A DNA stretch of 64,000 nt from Streptomyces caeruleatus (GTDB lineage Bacteria; Actinomycetota; Actinomycetes; Streptomycetales; Streptomycetaceae): positions 4,134-68,133 of the forward strand of contig NZ_KQ948945.1 in assembly GCF_001514235.1 (NCBI RefSeq). Reading direction: 5' to 3'. Below the pieces are notes generated by a model. The model was given only the letters and a program-made list of their open reading frames with translations. It made no database searches and was not told the origin of the DNA. The translations under genes were made by a program, and so were the position numbers. Shown piece by piece: positions 42,824-52,177 of this stretch; within the stretch, counting starts at the first letter, position 1; each line of letters starts with the position of its first letter.

Positions 42824-45800
42824 TCACCGGTCCGGCAGCTGCGGTGCCGACTTGGCCGGCCGTTCCTCCAGCCCCGCCAACGCGAGCCGCACCGCCTCGT
42901 CCAACTGCGCGTCCCGCCCGGCCACCCAGTCCTGCGGACGCTGCACCACCTCCACATCCGGGTCCACCCCGTGGTTCTCCACGTCCCAGCCGTAACCCTC
43001 CAGCCAGATCGCGTACTTCGGCTGTGTGATCAGCGTGTCGTCGACCAGGCGATAACGGCTGTCGATCCCGATGACGCCGCCCCACGTCCGCGTCCCCACC
43101 ACCGGCCCGAGCCCCAGCGCCTTGATCGCCGCGTTGACGATGTCCCCGTCGGACCCGGAGAACTCGTTCGCCACCGCGACCACGGGCCCGCGCGGAGCAT
43201 CCGCCGGATAGCTGTACGGCCGCATCCCGCGCGGCAGTTCCCACCCCACGATGCGCCGCGCCAGCTTCTCCACGACCAACTGCGAGGTGTGCCCGCCGCC
43301 GTTCTCCCGGACGTCCACGACGAGGCCCTCACGGGCGACCTCGACCCGCAGGTCACGGTGGATCTGCGCCCAGCCCGGCGCCTGCATGTCCGGAACGTGG
43401 AGGTAGCCGAGCCGGCCGCCGGACTTCTCGTGGACGTACGCCCGCCGGTCGGCCACCCACGCGTGGTAGCGCAGCGGCTGCTCGTCGGCGATCGGTACGA
43501 CGACCGCGTGCCGTGCCTCCCCGCCCCCGGCCGGTGAGACGGTCAGCTCCACCGCCTTGCCGGCCGTGCCGACGAGCAGCGGCCCGGGCCCGGTCACGGG
43601 GTCCACCGGCACCCCGGCCACCGCCAGGATCGCGTCCCCGGCCCGCACCGCGACCCCGGGTGCGGCCAGCGGCGCCCGGGCGTCGGGGTCGGAGGTCTCC
43701 GACGGCAGGATGCGGTCGATGCGCCAACTGCCGTCCTTATGACGGGAGATGTCGGCGCCGAGCAGGCCCTGCCGGGCCCCGCCGCCGTAGCCGCCGCGCC
43801 CCGCGACGTACGCGTGCGAGGTGCCCAGCTCGCCCTGCACCTCCCAGAGCAGGTCGATCAGGTCGTCGTGGGTGGCGACCCGGTCCAGCAGGGGGCGGTA
43901 GCGGTCCAGTACGCCCGTCCAGTCGACCCCGCTCATGTCCGGCCGCCAGAAGTGGTCGCGCATGATGCGGCCGGTCTCGTCGAACATCTGCCGCCACTCC
44001 GCCGACGGGTCGACCGTCTGCCGTACCCGCGTCAGGTCCACGGTGATGTTCGAGTCGCTGTCGTCGTCGCCGGAGGCCCGCCGGTCGCTGGGGACGACCT
44101 TGAGCCGGCTGTCGGTCCACAGCAGCACCCGCTTGCCGTCGCCGCTGACCTCGAAGTGGTCGGCGTCGTCGGCGAGATGCTCGATCCGCCGCTGGACGAG
44201 GTCGTAGCGCTCCATCTCGGTCTTGGGCTCGGGGTCGTCGGGCGTGGCCCGGGTCGCGCCGAGCGCGCCGCGCACGGGATGCCGCAGCCACAGCACGCCG
44301 TCCTTCGCGGCCCGCAGGTTGGTGTAGCGGGCCGCCTCCACGGGGAACGGCACGATCCGGTCGGCGAGGCCCTCGAGGTCGATGCGGGTGGTAGGGGTGC
44401 CCTCGCTGTCGGGGGTCTCCTCCTTGTCCGGCGCGTCGAAGGGACGGCCGTGCCGCTGCGGGCCGAAGGGGGACGGAGTGGTCGCGGCGAGGGTGATCAG
44501 GTGGGGGCGGGAGCCGACCACGAAGGCGAGGTCGAAGACGTGCTCGTCGTAGACGGGGTCGAAGGCACGGGTCGACAGGAAGGCCAGGTGCTTGCCGTCC
44601 TGGGTGAAGGCGGGCGCGTAGTCCTGGAAGCGCAGGGGGGTCGCCTCGGAGACGGACAGGTCGGTGGTGTTGGCGAGCTTCAGCTGGGACAGCGGGCGCG
44701 GGCCGGGGTGCGACCAGGCCAGCCAGGCCGAGTCGGGCGAGAAGACAAGACCGGACACGTCGCCGTCGGCGCTCCGGTCGACCTCGCGGACCTCGCCGGA
44801 CTCCCGCTCGACGAGCAGCAGCCGCCCGTCGTGCGCGGCGACCGCCGCCCGGCTTCCGTCGGGTGCCATGGCGAGCTCCAGGACCCGGCCCAGCTGACCG
44901 GCACCGAGCCTGCGCGGCGTGGCACCCGGTGCGAGGCCGGTCGCCGGGGCGAACTCCAGGGCGTCGTCGCCCTCCGCGTCCGTCACCCACACCACCCACT
45001 CCTCGCCCTCCGCCCGGAAGGTGCGCGGCAGCCGGGCCCGTACGCCGGGCTCGGCGGCGAGGGCGCGGGCGGGGCCGGCGCGGTGGGTGACCCAGTGCAC
45101 GGCGCCCCGGACGCAGACGGCGCTGCCGCGCGCGGTGTGGTCGGGCGCGGCCTCCCCGAAGGCACGGGCGGCGTTCAGCTGGTACGCCTGCCGGTCGGTG
45201 CGCTGTCCGCCGAGCCGGATGTCGAGCCGGCGCGGCTCGGCCCCGTCGAGGTCGTCCAGGAGCCACAGTTCCCCGGCGCGGGCGTACACGACGCGGGTGC
45301 CGTCGCTCGCGGCGTGCCGGGCGTAGAAACCGTCGACAGGAGTGTGCCGTCGTAGGTCCGACCCGTCCGCGAGGGACGAGTACAGCGCGCCCACCCCCTC
45401 GTGGTCGGAGAGGAAGGCGAGCCGGTCACCGGCCCACACGGGGAACTCGATGTTCCCGTCCAGGTCCGCGTGCAGCCGTACGAAGTCGCCGTCGCCCGCG
45501 AGGTCGATCCACAGCTTCCCCGCCGTGCCGCCCCGGTAGCGCTTCCAGCGGGCGGCCTCCAGGCCCATCGGCGCGGACGCGAGCACGAGCTGCGGCCCGT
45601 GCACGACGTCGGCGACGGGGCCGTACGGCAGGGTGGTGGCCGGGCCGCCGTCGAGCGGGACGGTGTGCGCCCAGGTGCGGCGGCTGCCCGCCTGGCCCCG
45701 GGTGCTGATGGCGAGAATCCGGCCGTCCGGCGTCCAGCCGCGTACCCGGGTCTGCCAGCTGCCCCAGTGGGTGAGGCGCCTGGCGGGGCCGCCGTCGACC

Positions 45801-46036
45801 GGCGCGATGTGCACCTCGGGGGCGCCGTCGCGGCTGGAGGTCCAGGCGACGGTCGTGCCGTCGGGCGAGATGCGCGGCAGGGTGACCGGCACGTTGTCGG
45901 CGCTGACCCGCCAGGCGCGGCCGCCGTCGAGCGGGGCGAGCCACACGTCGTCCTCGGCGGTGAAGGCGACCAGGTCACCGTGGAGATGCGGATACCGGAG
46001 ATAGGAAGACGGTCCGGGCGTCGCGGGCTGAGTCAC
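42824..46036 (-). CDS. Tricorn-type S41 protease
   Basis: A 1070-residue cytoplasmic peptidase of the tricorn family, which degrades oligopeptides released by the proteasome or other ATP-dependent proteases. The N-terminal half (about 1-640) is a beta-propeller region with repeats such as PRISPDGTTVAW. Then come the C1 helical domain, a PDZ domain (about 760-850) and the C2 catalytic domain, with the nucleophile Ser in EFSGSDGD (about residue 960, near the S965 of Thermoplasma tricorn). The start is GTG 46036. It lies in the long leftward array downstream of hrcA-dnaJ2. Confidence 0.93.
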   Translation of the reverse strand: MTQPATPGPSSYLRYPHLHGDLVAFTAEDDVWLAPLDGGRAWRVSADNVPVTLPRISPDGTTVAWTSSRDGAPEVHIAPVDGGPARRLTHWGSWQTRVRGWTPDGRILAISTRGQAGSRRTWAHTVPLDGGPATTLPYGPVADVVHGPQLVLASAPMGLEAARWKRYRGGTAGKLWIDLAGDGDFVRLHADLDGNIEFPVWAGDRLAFLSDHEGVGALYSSLADGSDLRRHTPVDGFYARHAASDGTRVVYARAGELWLLDDLDGAEPRRLDIRLGGQRTDRQAYQLNAARAFGEAAPDHTARGSAVCVRGAVHWVTHRAGPARALAAEPGVRARLPRTFRAEGEEWVVWVTDAEGDDALEFAPATGLAPGATPRRLGAGQLGRVLELAMAPDGSRAAVAAHDGRLLLVERESGEVREVDRSADGDVSGLVFSPDSAWLAWSHPGPRPLSQLKLANTTDLSVSEATPLRFQDYAPAFTQDGKHLAFLSTRAFDPVYDEHVFDLAFVVGSRPHLITLAATTPSPFGPQRHGRPFDAPDKEETPDSEGTPTTRIDLEGLADRIVPFPVEAARYTNLRAAKDGVLWLRHPVRGALGATRATPDDPEPKTEMERYDLVQRRIEHLADDADHFEVSGDGKRVLLWTDSRLKVVPSDRRASGDDDSDSNITVDLTRVRQTVDPSAEWRQMFDETGRIMRDHFWRPDMSGVDWTGVLDRYRPLLDRVATHDDLIDLLWEVQGELGTSHAYVAGRGGYGGGARQGLLGADISRHKDGSWRIDRILPSETSDPDARAPLAAPGVAVRAGDAILAVAGVPVDPVTGPGPLLVGTAGKAVELTVSPAGGGEARHAVVVPIADEQPLRYHAWVADRRAYVHEKSGGRLGYLHVPDMQAPGWAQIHRDLRVEVAREGLVVDVRENGGGHTSQLVVEKLARRIVGWELPRGMRPYSYPADAPRGPVVAVANEFSGSDGDIVNAAIKALGLGPVVGTRTWGGVIGIDSRYRLVDDTLITQPKYAIWLEGYGWDVENHGVDPDVEVVQRPQDWVAGRDAQLDEAVRLALAGLEERPAKSAPQLPDR

Positions 46037-46110
46037 CCGATCACCATAAGCAGGGGCGGCCTCCGGGGACAGACCTTTGGATCACTTGCCCAACTCCCGG
46101 CCGAAAGCGC

Positions 46111-46662
46111 TCACTTGCCCTCCGGCCAGCAGTTCGGGTGCTGCTTGCAGTAGACGGTCTTGGTGACGGTCACGGTGACGGTGGGCCCGGGCTGCTGTCC
46201 GCCGCCGGACGGGTTGACCGGCGAGGGCGTGGCGTCGCAGTCGCCCAGCCCGTTGACGTGGAACCACTCCTTGCCGGCGATCTTGGCGACCAGGTCCCCG
46301 CGCACACAGGAACCGCTGACGGCCCGGGTGATCCGGCCGGTGACGACAATGTCCTTGCCGTCGGAGGTCTCGCCCTCGCAGTCGACCTTGACGACGGTGT
46401 TCGCGCTGGCCGTCGCCCCACCGGACTTGCCGTCGCCGTCGTTGTCGTACGAGCCGGTGCAGTTGAGCCACCGCACATCGGCCTTCTGCCGCTCCAGCTC
46501 CGCGGTCACGGTCTGGTCGGTCGTGAACGCCACGGTCGCGCTGCTGAGCCCACCGGGATCACAGGCGGTCATCCCGCCGACGGCGAGCACGGCCACTCCG
46601 ACCGCACCCGCCACGCGCGGGCGCCGTCCGACACGACCCCAAACCCTGCTGAAAGCCCCCAT
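46111..46662 (-). CDS. Small lipoprotein, DUF4333-like
   Basis: A 183-residue exported lipoprotein. The signal (about residues 1-34) ends in the lipobox MTAC. The mature domain has further cysteines (NCTGSY, VDCEGE, GSCVRGD, LGDCDAT), a pattern seen in actinobacterial DUF4333-type envelope proteins. The tail is Pro/Thr-rich (GPTVTVTVTKTVYCKQHPNC). Function is unknown. ATG 46662 is chosen because it opens directly into the basic n-region; the frame extends to 46749. Confidence 0.78.
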   Translation of the reverse strand: MGAFSRVWGRVGRRPRVAGAVGVAVLAVGGMTACDPGGLSSATVAFTTDQTVTAELERQKADVRWLNCTGSYDNDGDGKSGGATASANTVVKVDCEGETSDGKDIVVTGRITRAVSGSCVRGDLVAKIAGKEWFHVNGLGDCDATPSPVNPSGGGQQPGPTVTVTVTKTVYCKQHPNCWPEGK

Positions 46663-46727
46663 GAGAGGGCAGCCTGCCACTGTCCCGGCCGCCGCGGTAG
46701 AGCGCATACGGCCACTCCCCCACGGGA

Positions 46728-47120
46728 TCAGGACCGCAGCAGCAGCCACTCCTGAAGCTCCACCAGGTTGCCCTCGGGGTCCTTGAGGTGGGCGACGCGC
46801 ATACGGTCCGTCATGGGGGCGGGACCGTGCAGGAGGGTCGCGCCGCGTGCGGTGATCCGGTCGCAGCAGGCGTCCAGGTCGTCGACCCGCAGTACGACCA
46901 GGGAGCGATGGCCGGTGGCCGCGTCGCCCAGTTCACCCAACACCTCGGCCATCATCGCCCGGTCCTGGAGGGCGATCCCGGCCGAGCCGGTGGCGGGGCT
47001 GAACTTCTCGTACGGCCCGTTCACCGCGCCCGACTGCGGCTTGAGGCCGAGGACGTCGGCGTAGAAGCGGTAGCAGGCCGGGAAGTCGCCGACCAGCAGT
47101 CGTACTTGGGCGAGTTCCAC
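46728..47120 (-). CDS. Single-domain VOC (glyoxalase-like) protein
   Basis: A 130-residue VOC-superfamily protein with the strand-helix pattern QVRLLVGDFPACYRFYADVLGL and a C-terminal metal-site region HLKDPEGNLVELQEW. The start is GTG 47120 with GGGAGGG 9 nt upstream. It lies 19 bp downstream of rsmE and is transcribed with it. The substrate is unknown; relatives include glyoxalases, dioxygenases and antibiotic-binding proteins. Confidence 0.88.
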   Translation of the reverse strand: MELAQVRLLVGDFPACYRFYADVLGLKPQSGAVNGPYEKFSPATGSAGIALQDRAMMAEVLGELGDAATGHRSLVVLRVDDLDACCDRITARGATLLHGPAPMTDRMRVAHLKDPEGNLVELQEWLLLRS

Positions 47121-47139
47121 GGCGTACGTCCCTCCCGGG

Positions 47140-47898
47140 TCAGGACCAGCGGCCGGTGCGGCCGAGGAGCAGTGCCGTCGCCGCGGTTCCGGCGGTGGAG
47201 GTCCGCAGGACGGTACGGCCCAGACGGTACGCCTTCGCCCCCGCCTCCTCGAAGAGGGCCAACTCCTCGGGGCTCACGCCGCCTTCGGGTCCGACGACGA
47301 GCACGATGTCGCCCTCGGCGGGGAGCGCCGCCGTGGCCAGCGGCTCGCTGCCGTAGTCGCGGTCCTCGTGCAGTACGGCGGCGAAGTCGGCCCCGGCGAG
47401 CAGCGCCGCGACCTGCTTGCTCGTGGCCGCCTCCGCGACCTCCGGGAAACGCACGCGGCGCGACTGCTTGCCCGCCTCACGCGCGGTGGCCCGCCACTTG
47501 CCGAGGGCCTTCGCGCCCCGCTCGCCCTTCCACTGCGTGATGCACCGGGCGGCCGCCCACGGCACGATCGCGTCGACGCCTGTCTCGGTCATGGTCTCGA
47601 CGGCCAGCTCCCCGCGGTCGCCCTTGGGCAGGGCCTGGACGACGGTGATCCGGGGCTGCGCGGGCGGCTCCTGCGCGACGGCCCCCAGCTCCACCACCAG
47701 CCGGTCCTTGCCCTCGGCCGCCTTGACGACGCCCTCGGCCCAGCGTCCGAGCCCGTCGGTGAGGACGACGTCCTCGCCGGCCCGCAGCCGCTTCACCGAG
47801 ACGGCGTGCCGCCCCTCCGGCCCGTCGAGGACGTACTCGCCTCCCGAGGGGGCGGCGCCCCGCTCCAGCGACTCGACGACGAACACCGGCGCGGTCAT
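47140..47898 (-). CDS. rsmE: 16S rRNA (uracil-1498-N3)-methyltransferase RsmE
   Basis: A 252-residue SPOUT-class methyltransferase methylating U1498 of 16S rRNA. The N-terminal PUA-like domain covers residues 1-70. The knotted catalytic domain includes QALPKGDRGELAVET, VVGPEGGVSPEE and the C-terminal LGRTVLRTSTAGTAA (usually LRTETA; the Glu is Ser here). Start ATG 47898 overlaps the nitronate monooxygenase stop (ATGA). It is commonly found downstream of dnaJ in bacteria, as here. Confidence 0.94.
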   Translation of the reverse strand: MTAPVFVVESLERGAAPSGGEYVLDGPEGRHAVSVKRLRAGEDVVLTDGLGRWAEGVVKAAEGKDRLVVELGAVAQEPPAQPRITVVQALPKGDRGELAVETMTETGVDAIVPWAAARCITQWKGERGAKALGKWRATAREAGKQSRRVRFPEVAEAATSKQVAALLAGADFAAVLHEDRDYGSEPLATAALPAEGDIVLVVGPEGGVSPEELALFEEAGAKAYRLGRTVLRTSTAGTAATALLLGRTGRWS

Positions 47899-48980
47899 CG
47901 GCCGGCACCGCCCTGCGGGAAGGCCGACAACGCTGTCGACGCCGCGGCCAGTTCGGCGGCCAGGACCTCGATCAGCTGTCCGGCGGGCAGGTCACGGGCC
48001 ATGCGGTGCCCCTGCCCCGCCCACAGGGCCATGCCCTGTGGGTCGCCGGAGGAGGCGGCCTTCTTGCGCAGGGGCGAGGTGAGGTGGTGGATCTCGGGGT
48101 AGGCGGCGGGGGCGTACGGGCCGTGCTCGCGGAGGAAGCGGTTGACCAGGCCGCGCGCCGGGCGGCCGGAGAACGCGCGCGTCAGCTCGGTCCGGACGAA
48201 CAGCGGGTTGGTCAGCGCCTGCTTGTGCACGGCGTTCGCGCCGGACTCCTGGGTGGCGAGGAAGGCGGTGCCGAGCTGGGCGGCGCTCGCCCCGGCCGCG
48301 AGGGCGGCGGCGATCTGGCTGCCCCGCATGATGCCGCCGGCGGCGACGAGGGGCAGGCTCACGGTCTCCCGGACCTGGGCGACGAGGGAGAGCAGGCCGA
48401 TGCCGGACCCGTCGGTCTCCGGGTTGTCGCGATGCGTCCCCTGATGCCCGCCGGCCTCCACGCCCTGCACGATCACGGCGTCCGCACCGGCCCGCTGCAC
48501 GGCGAGGGCCTCGTCCGGGGTGGTGGCGGTGACGAGGGTGAACGTCCCGGCGCGCCGCAGGGACTCCAGCACCTCGCCGCTGGGCACACCGAAGTGGAAG
48601 GAGACGACCGGCACCGGGTTGTCGAGCAGCACGGCCAGCTTGGCGTCGTACCCGTCGTCCCGCCCGCTGTCCGGATCGCCCAGCTCGGTCTCGTACCAGG
48701 CGGCCTCACCGGCGAGCTGATGGGCGTAGACATCCACGGCCGCCGCGTCCGCGTACTCGGGCTGCGGCATGAACAGATTGACCCCGAACGGCCGCCCGGT
48801 CAGCCCCCTGAGCTGCTTGATCTCCTGGTACATCCCGTCGGCGGTCTTGTACCCGGCGGCGAGGAACCCCAGCCCACCGGCCTCGGCCACGGCAGCGGCG
48901 AGCTGCGGCACGGAGACGCCGCCCGCCATGGGGGCCTGCACGATCGGATGGGGGAAGAGATCGGTCAGCGCGGAGGACAT
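47895..48980 (-). CDS. Nitronate monooxygenase (FMN-dependent)
   Basis: A 361-residue TIM-barrel flavoenzyme of the nitronate monooxygenase/2-nitropropane dioxygenase family, oxidising toxic alkyl nitronates. Typical elements are QAPMAGGVSVPQLAAAV at the N-terminus, the FMN/phosphate segments VIVQGVEAGGHQG with the catalytic His, and PLVAAGGIMRGSQIAAALAAGA. ATG 48980 lacks a strong Shine-Dalgarno sequence. It lies 101 bp after dnaJ2 and overlaps rsmE. Confidence 0.92.
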   Translation of the reverse strand: MSSALTDLFPHPIVQAPMAGGVSVPQLAAAVAEAGGLGFLAAGYKTADGMYQEIKQLRGLTGRPFGVNLFMPQPEYADAAAVDVYAHQLAGEAAWYETELGDPDSGRDDGYDAKLAVLLDNPVPVVSFHFGVPSGEVLESLRRAGTFTLVTATTPDEALAVQRAGADAVIVQGVEAGGHQGTHRDNPETDGSGIGLLSLVAQVRETVSLPLVAAGGIMRGSQIAAALAAGASAAQLGTAFLATQESGANAVHKQALTNPLFVRTELTRAFSGRPARGLVNRFLREHGPYAPAAYPEIHHLTSPLRKKAASSGDPQGMALWAGQGHRMARDLPAGQLIEVLAAELAAASTALSAFPQGGAGR

Positions 48981-49081
48981 GACGGCATGTTGTCACGTCC
49001 CCCGAACAAGTCCGAATCGGCCCTTCCCCTTGGCATAGGCCAACAATTTCCCACGGGGATCAGCACAAGTCGAAGCCGGGC

Positions 49082-50218
49082 TCAGCGCCCGTTGAACGCA
49101 TCCTTCAGCCTGGAGAACAACCCCTGCTGCCCCGGCTGGAACTGCCCCTGCGGACGCTCCTCGCCGCGCAGCTTGGCCAGCTCGCGCAGCAGCCGTTCCT
49201 GCTCGGGATCCAGCTTGGTCGGCGTCTGCACCTCGACGTGCACGATGAGGTCGCCGCGCCCGCCGCCCCGCAGATGTGTCACACCCCGCCCGTGCAGCGG
49301 GATCGACTGACCGGACTGGGTGCCGGGCCGGATGTCGACCTCCTCCATGCCGTCCAGCGTCTCCAGCGGCACCTTCGTGCCGAGGGCCGCCGCCGTCATG
49401 GGGATCGTCACCGTGCAGTGCAGATCGTCGCCGCGCCGCTGGAACATCGCGTGCGGCAGCTCGTGGATCTCGACGTACAGGTCACCGGCGGGACCCCCGC
49501 CCGGCCCGACCTCGCCCTCACCGGCGAGCTGGATCCGCGTGCCGTTGTCGACACCGGCCGGGATCTTGACGGTCAGCGTCCGGCGGGACCGTACCCGCCC
49601 GTCGCCCGCGCACTCGGGGCACGGCGTCGGGACCACGGTGCCGAAGCCCTGGCACTGCGGACACGGCCGGGACGTCATGACCTGGCCCAGGAAGGACCGC
49701 GTCACCTGCGACACCTCACCGCGACCGCGGCACATGTCACACGTCTGGGCGGAGGTGCCGGGAGCGGCCCCCTCACCGTTACAGGTGTTGCAGACGACAG
49801 CCGTGTCGACCTGGATGTCCTTCGTCGTGCCGAAGGCCGCCTCGTCGAGCTCGATCTCCAGCCGGATCATGGCGTCCTGGCCCCGGCGCGTACGCGAGCG
49901 CGGACCGCGCTGCGACGCCGTACCGAAGAACGCGTCCATGATGTCCGAGAAGTTCCCGAAGCCGCCCGCGCCGAAGCCGCCGGCTCCTCCGCCGCCCGCC
50001 TGGGACAGCGGGTCGCCACCGAGGTCGTAGACCTGCTTCTTCTGCGGGTCCGACAGCACCTCGTAAGCGGCGTTGATCTCCTTGAACCGCTCCTGGGTCT
50101 TCGGATCCGGATTGACGTCCGGGTGCAGCTCGCGCGCGAGCCGCCGGAAGGCCTTCTTGATCTCTTCCTGCGACGCGTCGCGACGCACGCCGAGAACGGC
50201 GTAGTAGTCCGTGGCCAC
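49082..50218 (-). CDS. dnaJ: Molecular chaperone DnaJ2
   Basis: A 378-residue class I J-protein that stimulates DnaK. The J domain (1-65) has HPD in ELHPDVNPD, followed by a Gly/Phe linker. The zinc-finger domain (about 135-210) has four CxxCxGxG motifs (CNTCNGEG, CDMCRGRG, CPQCQGFG, CPECAGDG), then the substrate-binding C-terminal domain. It starts immediately after the hrcA stop (start base at 50218, hrcA ending at 50219), so the two are co-expressed under the CIRCE site. The DnaK operon copy dnaJ1 is elsewhere. Confidence 0.97.
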   Translation of the reverse strand: MATDYYAVLGVRRDASQEEIKKAFRRLARELHPDVNPDPKTQERFKEINAAYEVLSDPQKKQVYDLGGDPLSQAGGGGAGGFGAGGFGNFSDIMDAFFGTASQRGPRSRTRRGQDAMIRLEIELDEAAFGTTKDIQVDTAVVCNTCNGEGAAPGTSAQTCDMCRGRGEVSQVTRSFLGQVMTSRPCPQCQGFGTVVPTPCPECAGDGRVRSRRTLTVKIPAGVDNGTRIQLAGEGEVGPGGGPAGDLYVEIHELPHAMFQRRGDDLHCTVTIPMTAAALGTKVPLETLDGMEEVDIRPGTQSGQSIPLHGRGVTHLRGGGRGDLIVHVEVQTPTKLDPEQERLLRELAKLRGEERPQGQFQPGQQGLFSRLKDAFNGR

Positions 50219-51235
50219 TTACGACTCCGCCAGGATCTGTCCGACGTACCGTGCCACTGCGCGTACCGCTCCCATCGTTCCCGGGTAATCCATGCGGGTC
50301 GGTCCGACCACGCCGAGCTTGGCGACTGCCTCGCCGCCCGAACCGTAGCCCACCGACACGACGGACGTGGAGTTGAGTCCCTCGTAGGCGTTCTCGTGCC
50401 CGATGCGCACGGTCATGCCCGAATCCCCTGCCTCGCCAAGGAGTTTGAGGAGCACGACCTGCTCCTCCAAAGCTTCCAGAACGGGCCGGATAGTGAGGGG
50501 GAAGTCATGTCCGAAGCGGGTGAGATTGGCGGTTCCGCCGATCATCAGCCGCTCCTCGTTCTCCTCGACGAGTGTCTCCAGCAGGGTGGAGAGCACGGCC
50601 GAGACGGTGCCGCGGTCCTCCAGGTCGAAGGCCTCGGGGAGGTCCTCGACGAGGGGCGGCACATCGCTGAAGCGCCGCCCCGCGACCCGGCTGTTGAGCC
50701 GCGCGCGCAGATCCGCGAGCGACCCTTCGCCGAAGGGCGCCGGGCAGTCGACCATCCGCTGTTCGACCCGCCCGGTGTCCGTGATCAGTACGAGCATCAC
50801 GCGCGCGGGCGCGAGGGACAGCAGCTCGACATGACGGACGGTGGACCGGGTCAGCGACGGGTACTGCACGACGGCGACCTGCCGGGTGAGCTGCGCGAGC
50901 AGCCGCACGGTGCGGGCCACGACGTCGTCGAGGTCCACGGCGCCGTCGAGGAAGTTCTGGATGGCGCGCCGCTCCGGCGGGGTCATCGGCTTGACGCCGG
51001 CGAGCTTGTCGACGAACAGCCGGTAGCCCTTGTCGGTGGGGATACGCCCCGCACTGGTGTGCGGCTGGGCGATGAAACCCTCGTCCTCCAGGGCCGCCAT
51101 GTCGTTACGGACGGTTGCCGGGGAGACACCGAGGTTGTGCCGCTCGGTCAGGGCCTTCGAGCCGACCGGCTCCTCGGTCCCGACGTAGTCCTGGACGATG
51201 GCACGCAACACCTGAAGCCTGCGTTCACTCAGCAA
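50219..51235 (-). CDS. hrcA: Heat-inducible transcription repressor HrcA
   Basis: A 338-residue repressor of class I heat-shock genes that binds CIRCE and needs GroEL for folding. The N-terminal winged helix (residues 1-75) has GSKALTERHNLGVSPATVRNDMAALEDEGFI, given here as a span only in part: key points are the recognition helix SPATVRNDM and the wing PHTSAGRIPT. A GAF-like core and dimerisation domain follow. The start is TTG 51235, with GGAGG 9 nt upstream and the family N-terminus LSERRLQVLRAIV directly following. The gene is autoregulated through the CIRCE 40 bp upstream. Confidence 0.96.
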   Translation of the reverse strand: MLSERRLQVLRAIVQDYVGTEEPVGSKALTERHNLGVSPATVRNDMAALEDEGFIAQPHTSAGRIPTDKGYRLFVDKLAGVKPMTPPERRAIQNFLDGAVDLDDVVARTVRLLAQLTRQVAVVQYPSLTRSTVRHVELLSLAPARVMLVLITDTGRVEQRMVDCPAPFGEGSLADLRARLNSRVAGRRFSDVPPLVEDLPEAFDLEDRGTVSAVLSTLLETLVEENEERLMIGGTANLTRFGHDFPLTIRPVLEALEEQVVLLKLLGEAGDSGMTVRIGHENAYEGLNSTSVVSVGYGSGGEAVAKLGVVGPTRMDYPGTMGAVRAVARYVGQILAES

Positions 51236-51274
51236 TCGCGCACACCTCCAGAAGTCGTCCCCTCGGCGCCTCGC

Positions 51275-51301
51275 CTGGCACTCTGCGCTGGTGAGTGCCA
51301 A
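51275..51301 (-). promoter_or_regulatory. CIRCE operator
   Basis: CTGGCACTC-N9-GAGTGCCAA is a near-perfect match to the CIRCE consensus TTAGCACTC-N9-GAGTGCTAA, with eight-base arms TGGCACTC/GAGTGCCA fully complementary. It is centred about 50 bp upstream of the hrcA TTG start, so HrcA represses its own hrcA-dnaJ2 operon. Confidence 0.93.
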
Positions 51302-51397
51302 CCGTCCCCGGCCAGTGTACGGCGGTGGGGTACGCCCCGGGCAAGGCCGGTCACGGACCACAGTGCCCGATGCCGTCGTCTTGGCTAGCGTCGCGGT

Positions 51398-52135
51398 ATG
51401 ACGGTGACTTGGGAAGAGCTGGGGTGGGAACGGCTGGCGGCCGGGGTCGGGCGGTGCCGGCTGCCGGGCTGGGACTGCACGGCGGGGCTGGTCGTCGGGG
51501 AGGGTGGCGCACTGCTCGTCGACGCCGGGTCGAGCCTCCGGGAGGGCGTGCGACTGCGGACGCAGGCGCAGCGGCTCGCCGGTCACCGTGTGACTCATCT
51601 CGCGCTGACCCATCCGCACTTCGATCATGTCTTCGGGGCGGCGGCGTTCGCGGGGGCCGAGGTGTACGGGGCGGTGGGCATCGACACGGTGTTCGCGCAC
51701 GAGCGGGCGGAACTGCGCGCGGACGCCGTGCGCAACGGCCTGGACCAGGACGCGGCGGACGAGGCGGTCGACGCACTGGTCCACCCGCGTCACCAGGTGA
51801 GCGGCGAGTGGACCCTCGACCTGGACGGCGGCCGTCAGGTCCTCCTGGCGAACGTGGGCCCGGCCCACACGGCCCACGATCTGGTCGTGCTCGTGCCGGG
51901 CGGGGTCTTTGGCGAGCGGGAGGTGGTCTTCTGCGGTGACCTGGTGGAGGAGTCCGGTGAACCGCAGGCCGGCCCGGACGCCGTACCGTCGCACTGGCCG
52001 GCGGCCCTGGACCGCCTCCTCGGCCTGGGCGGCGAGGACGCGCTGTACGTGCCCGGTCACGGAGCGGTGGTGGACGCGGAGTTCGTGCGCCGCCAGCGCG
52101 ACGCGTTGGCCGCCCGCTTCGGCGTGTCGGGCTGA
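51398..52135 (+). CDS. Metallo-beta-lactamase-fold hydrolase
   Basis: A 245-residue MBL-fold protein. The metal motif THPHFDHVFG (HxHxDH) lies at about residue 70, with later ligands in GPAHTAHD, CGDLVEES and VPGHG. The active site appears complete for two zinc ions. The substrate is unknown (glyoxalase II, lactonase or other thioester/ester hydrolase). The ATG at 51398 has no Shine-Dalgarno sequence and TAGCGT lies 6 bp upstream, suggesting leaderless translation. It is divergent from hrcA. Confidence 0.88.
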   Translation: MTVTWEELGWERLAAGVGRCRLPGWDCTAGLVVGEGGALLVDAGSSLREGVRLRTQAQRLAGHRVTHLALTHPHFDHVFGAAAFAGAEVYGAVGIDTVFAHERAELRADAVRNGLDQDAADEAVDALVHPRHQVSGEWTLDLDGGRQVLLANVGPAHTAHDLVVLVPGGVFGEREVVFCGDLVEESGEPQAGPDAVPSHWPAALDRLLGLGGEDALYVPGHGAVVDAEFVRRQRDALAARFGVSG

Positions 52136-52177
52136 ACGGCGGGACGCGCGGGCCGGGCTTCTCCTATCGTCATCCGA

